From NCBI GenBank assembly GCA_036521995.1, contig DATDGR010000114.1, positions 1-34,714 of the forward strand: 34,714 bases of DNA. Reading direction: 5' to 3'. Each line of letters starts with the position of its first letter. Position 1 is the first letter of the stretch. Below, piece by piece: positions 20,287 to 28,332 of the stretch. The DNA is from Gp13-AA77 sp036521995. GTDB lineage: Bacteria; Acidobacteriota; Terriglobia; UBA7540. The notes beneath the pieces were generated by a model. The model saw only the letters and a program-made list of their open reading frames with translations, was not told the origin of the DNA and did no database searches. Both the position numbers and the translations under genes were made by a program.

Positions 20287-20478
20287 TAGAGCTGGCTCGG
20301 GGACAAGCAGCCGCCGGAGTTGGCGCAGAGGCCAAGATCAGGTCATTCGATGCTTGTCACTTGCCACGCCCTTGTGGTACGGTCGAGCATCGGAGCGGGG
20401 AGGGCGTGATGGGTTGACGTCGACGGCCTCGCCCGCTTTGGCGAACCCCGCAGTGACGCCTCCGCGGTTGACCTGACG

Positions 20479-22350
20479 ATGCCTGCTCGGTTTTCGGACG
20501 ACCACCGATTGCCCGCTTGGAAGATCAGCGCCTTCCAGTATGCGGTGTGCTTCGTCTTCTTCGGGCTGGTGGCCGGCTACTGGCGGCTGCAGGTCCATCA
20601 GCACCACAAGTATCTCGATCAGGCTGACCGGAACCGCATCCGCAACCTGCCGGTGATCGCGCCCCGGGGCAAGATTCTGGACCGGGAGGGCCGGGTAATG
20701 GTGGACAACGCTCCGGCCTTCAGTATCCTGCTCTCGCGCGAGAACGTCTCGGCGCTGACCTCCGAGCACCTGACGGGAATCGCGCGTGGGCTCGGCCTCG
20801 ACCCTGATGACGTGGTGCAACTGATCGGCCGCACGGCTCATCTGCCGCATTATCAGCCCGTCCTGCTCAAGCCTTCAGCGTCACTTGAAGATGTGGCCTT
20901 CGTCGAGTCCCACCGCCTGGAGTATCCCGAACTCGACCTCATCGAGACCCAGCAGCGCTTCTACTTGAAGCACGCCGTGGCCGGCTCAATGATCGGCTAC
21001 GTGGGCGACGTCTCCGAAGACATCATCGCCGAGAGCCACTCGCGCTACCGGCCCGGCGACGTCGTAGGCCAGACCGGGATCGAGCGCCAGTATAACGACA
21101 TTTTGGCAGGCCAGGACGGCATGCGCCGGGTCGTGGTGAACAGCCGCGGCCAGGAAGTGGGCTCGATGACGACGCTCGACGCTCATCCCGGGAACGACTT
21201 GCGCCTGACCATCGATCTGGATCTGCAGATGGCCGCCGAGGTGGCGCTAGGCGACCGGGAAGGCGCCGTGGTGGCGCTCGACCCGCGCACGGGCGAGGTG
21301 CGGGCCCTGGCCAGTCATCCCGACTTTGACCCCAATGATTTCGCGCACGGCATCAACCAGGCTCAATGGAAGCAGCTCAACACCGATCCTCAGAAGCCCC
21401 TACTCAACAAGGCGATCCAGGCGCAACTGGCGCCCGGCTCGGTGTTCAAGATCGTAACCTCGACGTGCGCGCTCGAAACGGGCACCATCAAGCCCAACTT
21501 CACCATCTTCTGCCCCGGTGAAGTCACCATCTACGGCCACACTTATCACGACTGGGTATGGAACAAGCGCAAATCGCACGGAAGCGTGGATTTGCACAAG
21601 GCCATCGTGCATTCCTGCGACGTCTACTTTTACACCCTCGGCAAGATGCTTGGGATCGATAAGCTGGCGTATTTCGCTAAACAACTGGGTCTCGGCGCCC
21701 GCACCGGGATCGACCTGCCGAGCGAAGACGCCGGACTGGTGCCCTCGCCCGAATGGGTGCAGCGCGTCTTCAAGCATAAGTGGTGGGCCGGGGAAACCAT
21801 CTCAGTGGCGATCGGGCAAGGGGCGGTGGAAGTGACCCCTCTCCAGCTCGCCTACATGATCAGCGGCGTCATCTTCTCCGGCCGCTTCCACCGTCCGCAC
21901 CTGGTGTTCCGCGATGAGCTCGAAGCTCTGGGCCAGAAACCACCCGACGACGTCGAGCGCGATTTCCCGCTCAGCGCCGAAACCGTCCAGGCCGTCACCC
22001 AAGGGATGTGGGGCGTGGTTAACGAAGGCGGCACGGGAGGAAGCGCGCGGGTGGCGGGACTCGACATCGCCGGCAAAACGGGAACCGCCCAGGTGGTGAG
22101 CGTGAACCTGAAAGAGTCGGCACACCAGGCTGGATTCCGCAACAACGCCTGGTTCGTAGGCTATGCGCCTTTCAGCAGCCCCGAAATCGTGGTGGCCGCC
22201 CTGGTGATGCACGGCGAGGAGTCCTCCGTGGCCGCGCCCGTGGCCCGTGATGTGATCAAAGCCTACTTCGACAAGCATCCTGCCCGTCCGTCGAGACCCC
22301 CGCTAGAGCAGGCGCAGGCCCAGGCGCAGCTCGAAACACACGCCCCCTGA
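20479..22350 (+). CDS. mrdA: Penicillin-binding protein 2 (class B transpeptidase, MrdA-like)
   Basis: A 623-aa inner-membrane peptidoglycan transpeptidase that works in cell elongation with RodA. Layout: short cytoplasmic tail, one membrane helix (~18-36), pedestal/dimerisation domain (YLDQADRNRIRNLPVIAPRGKILDR), then the transpeptidase with S321-VFK324 (nucleophile motif), S379-C-D381 and K533-TG motif in AGKTGTAQ. All three penicillin-binding motifs are intact. The C-terminus ends in a Gln/Ala-rich low-complexity tail. rodA, mreC and mreD, which often accompany it, are absent on both sides. Because of that, another class B PBP such as a SpoVD/PBP3 type is possible, but the length and YFYTLGKMLG context favour PBP2. 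Confidence 0.88.
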   Translation: MPARFSDDHRLPAWKISAFQYAVCFVFFGLVAGYWRLQVHQHHKYLDQADRNRIRNLPVIAPRGKILDREGRVMVDNAPAFSILLSRENVSALTSEHLTGIARGLGLDPDDVVQLIGRTAHLPHYQPVLLKPSASLEDVAFVESHRLEYPELDLIETQQRFYLKHAVAGSMIGYVGDVSEDIIAESHSRYRPGDVVGQTGIERQYNDILAGQDGMRRVVVNSRGQEVGSMTTLDAHPGNDLRLTIDLDLQMAAEVALGDREGAVVALDPRTGEVRALASHPDFDPNDFAHGINQAQWKQLNTDPQKPLLNKAIQAQLAPGSVFKIVTSTCALETGTIKPNFTIFCPGEVTIYGHTYHDWVWNKRKSHGSVDLHKAIVHSCDVYFYTLGKMLGIDKLAYFAKQLGLGARTGIDLPSEDAGLVPSPEWVQRVFKHKWWAGETISVAIGQGAVEVTPLQLAYMISGVIFSGRFHRPHLVFRDELEALGQKPPDDVERDFPLSAETVQAVTQGMWGVVNEGGTGGSARVAGLDIAGKTGTAQVVSVNLKESAHQAGFRNNAWFVGYAPFSSPEIVVAALVMHGEESSVAAPVARDVIKAYFDKHPARPSRPPLEQAQAQAQLETHAP

Positions 22351-22405
22351 GCGATTGAGCCGCCCACTGGAACAGTAGGCTATCAGGATAGCTTACGTCT
22401 GTCTC

Positions 22406-23653
22406 TTACTCATATCGCAGGGCGACGATCGGGTCGAGCCGGGAGGCTTTCAGGGCCGGCCAGAGGCCGAAAAAGAGACCGATGGAGACCGCCACCACAA
22501 AGCCGGTAACGACCGACCAGAGGGGCACGCTGGAGGGAAGAATATCGAGGGCGCGGATCAAGAAGCTGAGGCCGAAGCCGAGCAGGATGCCAAGCAATCC
22601 GCCCGACCCGGTGAGCGTCATGGCCTCGAGCAGGAACTGCCAGGTGATGTCGCTGCGGCGCGCGCCGATGGCTTTCCGCACGCCGATCTCGCGCGTGCGT
22701 TCGGTGACCGACACCAGCATGATGTTCATGACGCCGATCCCGCCCACCAGGAGCCCGATCGAAGAGATCACCACCGTCACCAGAACCACGGTTCCGATCA
22801 ATTGATCGAACTGGCTGATGAGGGACTCGGCCGATGAGATGCCGAAGCTGTCCCCCTCCGAAGGCTTCACGTGCCGGCGGCGCCGCAGCACCCCCTCCAC
22901 TTCGTCCTTGGCCTGATCGAGCTTGCCCTCGAAGGCGGTGGCGATGATGAAGTTTTCCTTCTCCGCCGGATACATCTTCTTGAAGGTGAGATAGGGGATC
23001 TTCACTACCCGGTCCGTGCCGTTGTCGCCCGGAAAAGCTTTGCGCGGGGCAATAGTCCCGATCACTTGGAAGCTCTCGGGGCCGATGACAATGCTCTTGC
23101 CCACCGGGTCTTCATTGGGAAAGAACCTCTTGACGACGTCGGCGCCGATGACGGCCACATTTTCGCGATGCAGATTGTCAATGTCGGTGTAGAAGCGCCC
23201 GTCCGCCAGATTGTCGTTGACGGCCTGAAAGTCCGATGGAGTTGCGCCCAGGAAGTTGTAATCCAGGATCTGCATACCCTTATATTTTACGGGCGGCGGG
23301 TTGCCCCACCAGATGAAGGTCTCCACGGCCACGGTCTGGACGCTGGGGCACTCGTCCTTAATGGCCATGGCGTCTTCGAAGGTCAGCGGCTTGCGCAGGC
23401 GCTCCTCGCGCGAAAGCCGCCCCACGTGAATGCCAGGATCGAATTTGAAAATGAAGAGGTTTCGCGTGCCGAAGTCATTCGCCGCTTCTGCCACCTGCCT
23501 CTCGAGGCCGGCAAAGACCGAAGCCACTGCAATCACGGTGGTGGTCCCGATCAGGACCCCGAGGATGGTCAGGAATGACCGGAATTTGTGCGTGCGCAGG
23601 GTATCCAGCGCCAGCAGCAGGTTCTCCCCAACGTTTCTGCGGTAGGCTTTCAT
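22406..23653 (-). CDS. ABC transporter permease, MacB type (second permease of operon)
   Basis: A 415-aa inner-membrane protein with the MacB/FtsX layout: one N-terminal helix (~20-42, FRSFLTILGVLIGTTTVIAV), a ~230-aa periplasmic MacB_PCD domain (~45-280), then three C-terminal helices with VGGIGVMNIMLVSVTERTREIGVRKAIGARRSDI, the hallmark cytosolic loop that couples to the ATPase. It has no fused ATPase; the separate ATPase upstream serves it. ATG 23653 begins the conserved part; the frame stays open upstream through a repeat region but that sequence is not conserved-looking. Last gene of the operon, converging on the PBP2 gene with a 55-nt gap. Confidence 0.9.
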   Translation of the reverse strand: MKAYRRNVGENLLLALDTLRTHKFRSFLTILGVLIGTTTVIAVASVFAGLERQVAEAANDFGTRNLFIFKFDPGIHVGRLSREERLRKPLTFEDAMAIKDECPSVQTVAVETFIWWGNPPPVKYKGMQILDYNFLGATPSDFQAVNDNLADGRFYTDIDNLHRENVAVIGADVVKRFFPNEDPVGKSIVIGPESFQVIGTIAPRKAFPGDNGTDRVVKIPYLTFKKMYPAEKENFIIATAFEGKLDQAKDEVEGVLRRRRHVKPSEGDSFGISSAESLISQFDQLIGTVVLVTVVISSIGLLVGGIGVMNIMLVSVTERTREIGVRKAIGARRSDITWQFLLEAMTLTGSGGLLGILLGFGLSFLIRALDILPSSVPLWSVVTGFVVAVSIGLFFGLWPALKASRLDPIVALRYE

Positions 23654-23667
23654 GGATTCACCGGCCT

Positions 23668-23851
23668 TTGGCTTTGGTTCCGGGGCATGTTCGACGGCTT
23701 TGCTGATTCCAAACGAGTTATTTTGCTCCCAGCAGTTGTATTTTGGCTTTGGGTGTAGCCCCACCTTTGCTTATTCTAAAGGACATGTTGGCTTTGGCCT
23801 AGCCCCCGCTTTGCGTCAACCGACTGATTCTGAAAGACTTCTTGGCTTTGG
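23668..23851. repeat. Degenerate tandem repeat with TTGGCTTTGG cores
   Basis: TTGGCTTTGG occurs exactly at 23668, 23743, 23788 and 23842. The first three are each followed by a related block of the form TGATTCCAAA, TTATTCTAAA or TGATTCTGAA. Unit lengths are 75, 45 and 54 bp, so the array is diverged. It fills much of the 323-bp gap between the two permease genes; the rest of that gap shows no gene. Confidence 0.65.
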
Positions 23852-23976
23852 CACAAGGAATCTTTTTTCGCGATTTCCAGTCTCTCTGCGGAAAGTTAGC
23901 CTACATACATAGCCTATGTCGCGGCCTTCGAAGGCTCGGATTCCCGGTCCGGCACTTCGAATTGCGATTCTCGCTT

Positions 23977-25281
23977 TCATGCTTCGGTCCTGAGCGCCTC
24001 GATGGGATCGAGCTTGGCGGCCTTGCTGGCCGGGTAAATCCCGAAGAACAGCCCTACACCCGTCGAAAGGGCCAGGCCGGTGAGCACGGCGCTCAATGGC
24101 ACCGAGGCTGTAAACACCATATCCACCAGCTTGGCGACGCCCACCGCCAGCAGGATTCCCACCACGCCGCCCACACCGGCCATCACGCCCGATTCGATCA
24201 CGAACTGCATGAGGATATCGAACCGCCGCGCGCCCAGCGACTTGCGGATGCCGATTTCGTGTGTGCGCTCGGTAACGCTGGCCAGCATGATGTTCATGAT
24301 CACGATCCCGCCCACCACCATGAACACCGCCACCACCGACACGGTGATGGCAAAGATGGACCCGGTCAGTTGCTGCCAAAGGCCCATGATGGTGTCGGAA
24401 GCGTTGATGCCGAAATCGTCCGTTTCTTTGTAAGGCACGTGATGCCGGGCGCGCATCAGGGCGCGAGTCTCGTCTTCGAGCTCCATCATCTGGTCGCCAT
24501 TCTGCGCCTGGATTTCCACGTTCATGTGGGGCCGGTTCGCAAAGAGCTTGCCGTAGGTGGTCAGCGGCATCTGGACAAAGTCGTCCTGGCTCTGCCCCAA
24601 GGTTTTGCCGATTTTCCTGGCCACACCCACCACGCGGAAAGGCTGGCCTCCGATGGCAATGACCTTGTCCAAGGGGTCGACGCCAGGGAAGAATTCATCC
24701 ACCAGGTCCTGGCCTATGAAACAGACCAAAGCGCTATGATTGTACTCCGCTTCTGTAAAGTAGCGGCCCGTGCCGACCTGCTCCTGCTCCATTCCCATCA
24801 TGCTGGGAGTCTGACCGGTGACTTGAACCTCGTAGAGGGTGTGGGTCCCGTAACGGATATCGGGGGCGTTATTGCGGCCCCGCCAGGCGGCGGCGCCAAT
24901 GTTCTTGTAACCCGCTAGGCTGTCCTTGAGGAAATCGTAGTCCTCCAGCTTGATCGGCTTATTGCGGCGCTGCTCCTTCAGCCATTCCTCGTCACTGGTA
25001 TTGGCCCAGTCGAACTGGTCCAGCACAAACACGTTGGCGCCCAAGTTGGCGATGTGGTCCGCGATGTAAAGGTTCATGCCGTTGATCACGGAGATGACCA
25101 CAATCAAGGTGGTGGTGGCAATAACGACGCCTAGCAGCGTCAGAAAAGAGCGGAGCTTGTGGGCGCGCAGGGCCTCGAGGGCAATCCAGAAGGCCTCCCG
25201 CGCCATCACTCCGAAACTGAGGCGTTTGCGTCGCTTCGCCTGCGAGCGGATCACGGGTTGAGCTTGGCCTAGAACCGCCAC
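23977..25281 (-). CDS. ABC transporter permease, MacB type (first permease of operon)
   Basis: A 434-aa MacB/FtsX-type permease: N-terminal helix (~44-66, LRSFLTLLGVVIATTTLIVVIS), periplasmic domain, then three C-terminal helices with VGGIVIMNIMLASVTERTHEIGIRKSLGARRFDI. It is a paralogue of the next permease, and the two probably form a heterodimer on the shared ATPase. The start is GTG 25281 with GGAG 6 nt upstream; an ATG at 25206 (MAREAFW), also near GGAG, would give 409 aa and fits the family length better, so the start is uncertain. The basic N-terminal tail (RSQAKRRKR) is otherwise unusual. Confidence 0.88.
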   Translation of the reverse strand: MAVLGQAQPVIRSQAKRRKRLSFGVMAREAFWIALEALRAHKLRSFLTLLGVVIATTTLIVVISVINGMNLYIADHIANLGANVFVLDQFDWANTSDEEWLKEQRRNKPIKLEDYDFLKDSLAGYKNIGAAAWRGRNNAPDIRYGTHTLYEVQVTGQTPSMMGMEQEQVGTGRYFTEAEYNHSALVCFIGQDLVDEFFPGVDPLDKVIAIGGQPFRVVGVARKIGKTLGQSQDDFVQMPLTTYGKLFANRPHMNVEIQAQNGDQMMELEDETRALMRARHHVPYKETDDFGINASDTIMGLWQQLTGSIFAITVSVVAVFMVVGGIVIMNIMLASVTERTHEIGIRKSLGARRFDILMQFVIESGVMAGVGGVVGILLAVGVAKLVDMVFTASVPLSAVLTGLALSTGVGLFFGIYPASKAAKLDPIEALRTEA

Positions 25282-25304
25282 GGAAACTCCAAGAACAAAA
25301 GGCG

Positions 25305-25435
25305 TTCACCAGAGAGGCACAAAGGCTCAGAGAAAGCCAACAAAACTCAAGGCAGAACGATGACGGTTGAATTCTTCACCCATCGCAGTTTGGAATCTAT
25401 CAATCGTCTCCGTGTCTCGGTGCCTTTGTGGGTGG
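25305..25435. repeat. Palindromic repeat element between ATPase and permease genes
   Basis: The left arm (25305-25337) carries CACCAGAGAGGCACAAAG and the right arm (25406-25435), read on the minus strand, CACCCACAAAGGCACCGAG; they match at roughly two thirds of 30 positions, separated by ~70 bp. The arms look like the dispersed CCACAGAGGCACAGAG-type repeats common in Acidobacteriota and some other phyla. In mRNA the whole piece would form a long imperfect hairpin. Confidence 0.6.
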
Positions 25436-25454
25436 AGCTTGTTTCTCAATCGAC

Positions 25455-26195
25455 CTACCTGACCTGCTCATCACGGGCCACTTTGCCGTCGCGCACGCTG
25501 ATGATTCGGCGAGCACGGGCGGCGATGTCGTGCTCGTGCGTGACCAGGACGATGGTGTTGCCGGCCGCCTGCAGCCGGTCAAACAAGTTCATGATCTCCT
25601 CGCCGGTAGCGCTGTCAAGGTTGCCGGTGGGTTCATCGGCGAGCAGCAGCGACGGACTGTTGACTAGGGCGCGGGCGATCGCCACCCTTTGGCGTTGCCC
25701 GCCGGAGAGCTCGTTAGGCTTATGGTCCATCCGGTCGGCGAGATCGACCCGGCGCAGAGCTTCTTTGGCGCGCTCGATCCGCTCTGCCGCCGGAGTACCG
25801 TTATAAATCAGAGGCAGTTCCACGTTGTGAAGCGCTGAGGCCCTGGAGAGCAGATTGAAGGTTTGAAAGACGAATCCGATCTCTTTGTTGCGGATGTAGG
25901 CGAGCTCGTCGTCGGTCAGCTCACTCACCAGCTTGCCGTTCAGCCAGTAACGGCCACGGGTGGGCGTATCCAGGCACCCGATCAGGTTCATCAAGGTGGA
26001 CTTGCCGGACCCGGAAGGGCCCATGATGGCCACGTACTCGCCGCGACGAATGTCGAAGGAGACGCCGGACAGGGCATTAACCTGAATGGCGCCGCCCATG
26101 TCGTAGGTCTTCCAGAGGTCTTCGACCCGGATGATCGTGCCTTGGGGCGGGGCATTCAGTTCCTGAACCGGCGACGTGAGTACCTGTGATCCCAT
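25455..26195 (-). CDS. ABC transporter ATP-binding protein (MacB/LolD type)
   Basis: A 246-aa ATPase that powers the two adjacent permeases. Motifs: A-loop YDMGG region (Y31), Walker A GPSGSGKST (59-67), Q-loop FVFQTFNLL (Q111), signature LSGGQRQRVAIARAL (163-177), Walker B LLLADEPTGNLDS (183-195), and H-loop H220 in LVTHEHD. All nucleotide-binding parts are intact. An ~18-residue N-terminal extension precedes the domain. The ribosome site before ATG 26195 is GGAA-like and modest. It lies between the adaptor and permease genes in the minus-strand operon. Confidence 0.94.
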   Translation of the reverse strand: MGSQVLTSPVQELNAPPQGTIIRVEDLWKTYDMGGAIQVNALSGVSFDIRRGEYVAIMGPSGSGKSTLMNLIGCLDTPTRGRYWLNGKLVSELTDDELAYIRNKEIGFVFQTFNLLSRASALHNVELPLIYNGTPAAERIERAKEALRRVDLADRMDHKPNELSGGQRQRVAIARALVNSPSLLLADEPTGNLDSATGEEIMNLFDRLQAAGNTIVLVTHEHDIAARARRIISVRDGKVARDEQVR

Positions 26196-26318
26196 GGTTC
26201 CTTTCCCAAGGTCGTCCGGAGACCGGCGGGCGCATTCCGAACCCGTTCGCTATTCCGCGGCGAACGGTCCTCAACCCGGCGAAGGAAATCCCCCTCTGAA
26301 AATAAAGGCCCTACCGAA

Positions 26319-26374
26319 TTCCCTTCCCCTCGCTCGGGACAGGCTCTCGCCGCCTGCGGTTCCTCGGAATGACA
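26319..26374 (-). repeat. Dispersed-repeat fragment of TGTCATTCCGAGG type
   Basis: Read on the minus strand, this gap starts with TGTCATTCCGAGGAA and continues through GCAGGCGGCGAGAG and CGAGCGAGGGGAAGGG. This resembles the TGTCATTCCGAGGAGCGAAG-type intergenic repeat seen many times in acidobacterial and other genomes (from memory; not searched). It occupies part of the 204-bp gap between the adaptor stop and the ATPase start. Confidence 0.5.
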
Positions 26375-26399
26375 GCGACTTTCAGCGTTGTCCAACTTC

Positions 26400-27974
26400 C
26401 TAGGACGAGGACGGCGGCGGCTGCATGGGCGCTGAGTTATCCACACGAACTTTGGTGTTGCTTTTGAGCGTCCTCAGCACCTGGTAGCTGCCGGTGACGA
26501 TTTCATCCCCCGCCTGAAGGCCCTTGAGAACCTCCACGTTGATCTCGCCCATGATCCCCGTGTCGACGGGTACGAATAACGCCTTGCCGTTGCGCACGAC
26601 GAACGCGCCCTGGATCTCCTTCTTCAAGCGTTCCTGCTCCTGAGGCGAAAGCTCGGTCAGGGGGCGGGTGGCGGCCAGGGCCTTACCCTTACCGCCCTTG
26701 GTCTCCTGGCTTTCGTCAAGTTCGCGCTGGGTACGGATGGTAAGAGCCTGGATGGGGATCGCCACCGCGTTGGCACGCGTAGCCGTGGTGACCTTGGCGG
26801 TGCACGACAGGCCCGGACGGAGGTTCGGAGGCGGGCTATCGAGCGTCACCACCACCTTGAAGTCCTTGGCCTCCTGGTTGGACGTGCCGCTGGTCGTGCT
26901 GGCGGTAGTCGTCTGGCCGGTGGTGCTGCTGACGGCGCTCTGGCCGATCTGCGTCACCTTGCCGCTGAAAGTCTTGTTCGGAATGGCATCAATGGTCACC
27001 TGGGCGGGCTGGCCCAGCTTGACGTTCACAATGTCGGTTTCATCCACCATCACCTCGGCGGTGATTATGGACATGTCAGCCACTTGAAATAGCACGCTGC
27101 CTACCGCGTTCTGAATGCCGGTCACCACGTTTTCGCCGACGGTCACCGGCAGCGAGGTCACGATACCGTCGATGGGCGAGACGTAGACCGTCTGATCGAG
27201 CTGGTTCTTGAAGCCGAGCAACTGGGCCTTGCTCTGGGCCAGCCGGGCGGTTGACATGTCGTGGTTATAGGTTGCCTGCTGAAGCTGAGCCTTCGCCTGG
27301 GCCACCGAAGCCTGCGCGGACTGCACGTTCGCTTCAGCCACCTTGTAGTCGCTCAACCGGCTGTCGAAATCCTGTTTCGAAAGCAGATCGTCTTCCACGA
27401 GCTGCTGACCCCGCTTGAAGGCATCGCTCGCCTGCTTAAATTTCGCTTGAGCTTGAGCGAGGTTGGCCGTCTGCAAGTTCAGGGTAGCCTGTGCCGAGTC
27501 CACGTTCGCCTGCTGGGCGGCAAGGTCCGCTTGGCTGGTCTTGATCGCCGCCTGCTGGGCATCCACGCTGGCGCTCTGCTGCACGTCTTCCGTGCGCAAC
27601 AGAAGCTGGCCTTTCTTCACCGTGTCGCCTTCCTTCATGTTGATCTCGGTGATCTTCCCGAAGCTGTTGGCGTTCACATTCACCAGATTGGCGTCGGGCG
27701 GCTTGATCTGGCCCGAGGCCGTCACAATGGACGACAGGTCCTGCCGGGCCACCTTCCCGGTCTGAACCACCACCACACCGCGCTTGCTCCAACTGATGCC
27801 GACGGCCACGAGCACGGCCAGCAGCACCACACACACAATCGCAAGAATCGTCTTGGTCCGTGGCTTCATGCGTTTTCGTCCCCTCGCCGGCGGAGCCGCT
27901 CCCCAAAGGGAGTCCTCCGCAAGCTCAATGTGTCCTTGCTGTTGACGCTCTTCGAGGGCCACTGGGTTGCTCAT
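26400..27974 (-). CDS. Periplasmic adaptor of MacA/HlyD type
   Basis: A 524-aa membrane-fusion protein linking the ABC permeases to an outer-membrane channel. Layout: cytosolic N-tail, one membrane helix (~42-61), first lipoyl half (GKITEINMKEGDTVKKGQLL), a long Ala/Gln-rich coiled-coil hairpin (~130-270), second lipoyl half (VSPIDGIVTSLPVTVGENV), a beta-barrel domain (AQVTIDAIPNKTFSGKVTQIG) and a membrane-proximal domain. Inserts near 345-365 (Ser/Thr/Gly-rich) and ~425-455 (Lys/Glu-rich) are longer than in E. coli MacA. AAGGAG precedes ATG 27974. First gene of the four-gene operon; no TolC-like gene follows. Confidence 0.92.
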   Translation of the reverse strand: MSNPVALEERQQQGHIELAEDSLWGAAPPARGRKRMKPRTKTILAIVCVVLLAVLVAVGISWSKRGVVVVQTGKVARQDLSSIVTASGQIKPPDANLVNVNANSFGKITEINMKEGDTVKKGQLLLRTEDVQQSASVDAQQAAIKTSQADLAAQQANVDSAQATLNLQTANLAQAQAKFKQASDAFKRGQQLVEDDLLSKQDFDSRLSDYKVAEANVQSAQASVAQAKAQLQQATYNHDMSTARLAQSKAQLLGFKNQLDQTVYVSPIDGIVTSLPVTVGENVVTGIQNAVGSVLFQVADMSIITAEVMVDETDIVNVKLGQPAQVTIDAIPNKTFSGKVTQIGQSAVSSTTGQTTTASTTSGTSNQEAKDFKVVVTLDSPPPNLRPGLSCTAKVTTATRANAVAIPIQALTIRTQRELDESQETKGGKGKALAATRPLTELSPQEQERLKKEIQGAFVVRNGKALFVPVDTGIMGEINVEVLKGLQAGDEIVTGSYQVLRTLKSNTKVRVDNSAPMQPPPSSS

Positions 27975-28332
27975 GCTCTTGCCGCTCCTTGAGGGCCGTT
28001 AATGCCGGGATGACACGCGCGCCTTCCTCACCGTCCGGTAATACGTTCGGTGCTTGCGAAAAGTTCCAAGGGCGCACAGACCCCCCAGCAGCCCCCGGTC
28101 ACGCCAACTCCGCGGCTCGACCCGGGCCACCCCAGCATTCTCTTGATAATCGGCCGGGAGTCTATTGTATCGCCTCTCATCGGCGGCCAGGCGGAAAATC
28201 AGAACCAAATCCGCCGAGCTACCTTTCAACTGTTAGACGCATCTCACCGAGGTCGGGTTATGGGTCCAGAGCCAGGGGTGTAACTTGACTTTTACCACGC
28301 CAGAAAATACCATTGAGAATAGTGGACTTCGA
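27975..28332. other. Divergent promoter region between adaptor and GWxTD genes
   Basis: About 358 bp without a gene, read outward by the adaptor gene (minus) and the GWxTD gene (plus). On the minus strand TACAAT (28169-28164) is a good -10 box, ~190 nt before the adaptor ATG, but its -35 is poor. On the plus strand TTGATA near 28144 could be a -35 with a weak -10. No repeat or RNA gene is recognised. Confidence 0.4.
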
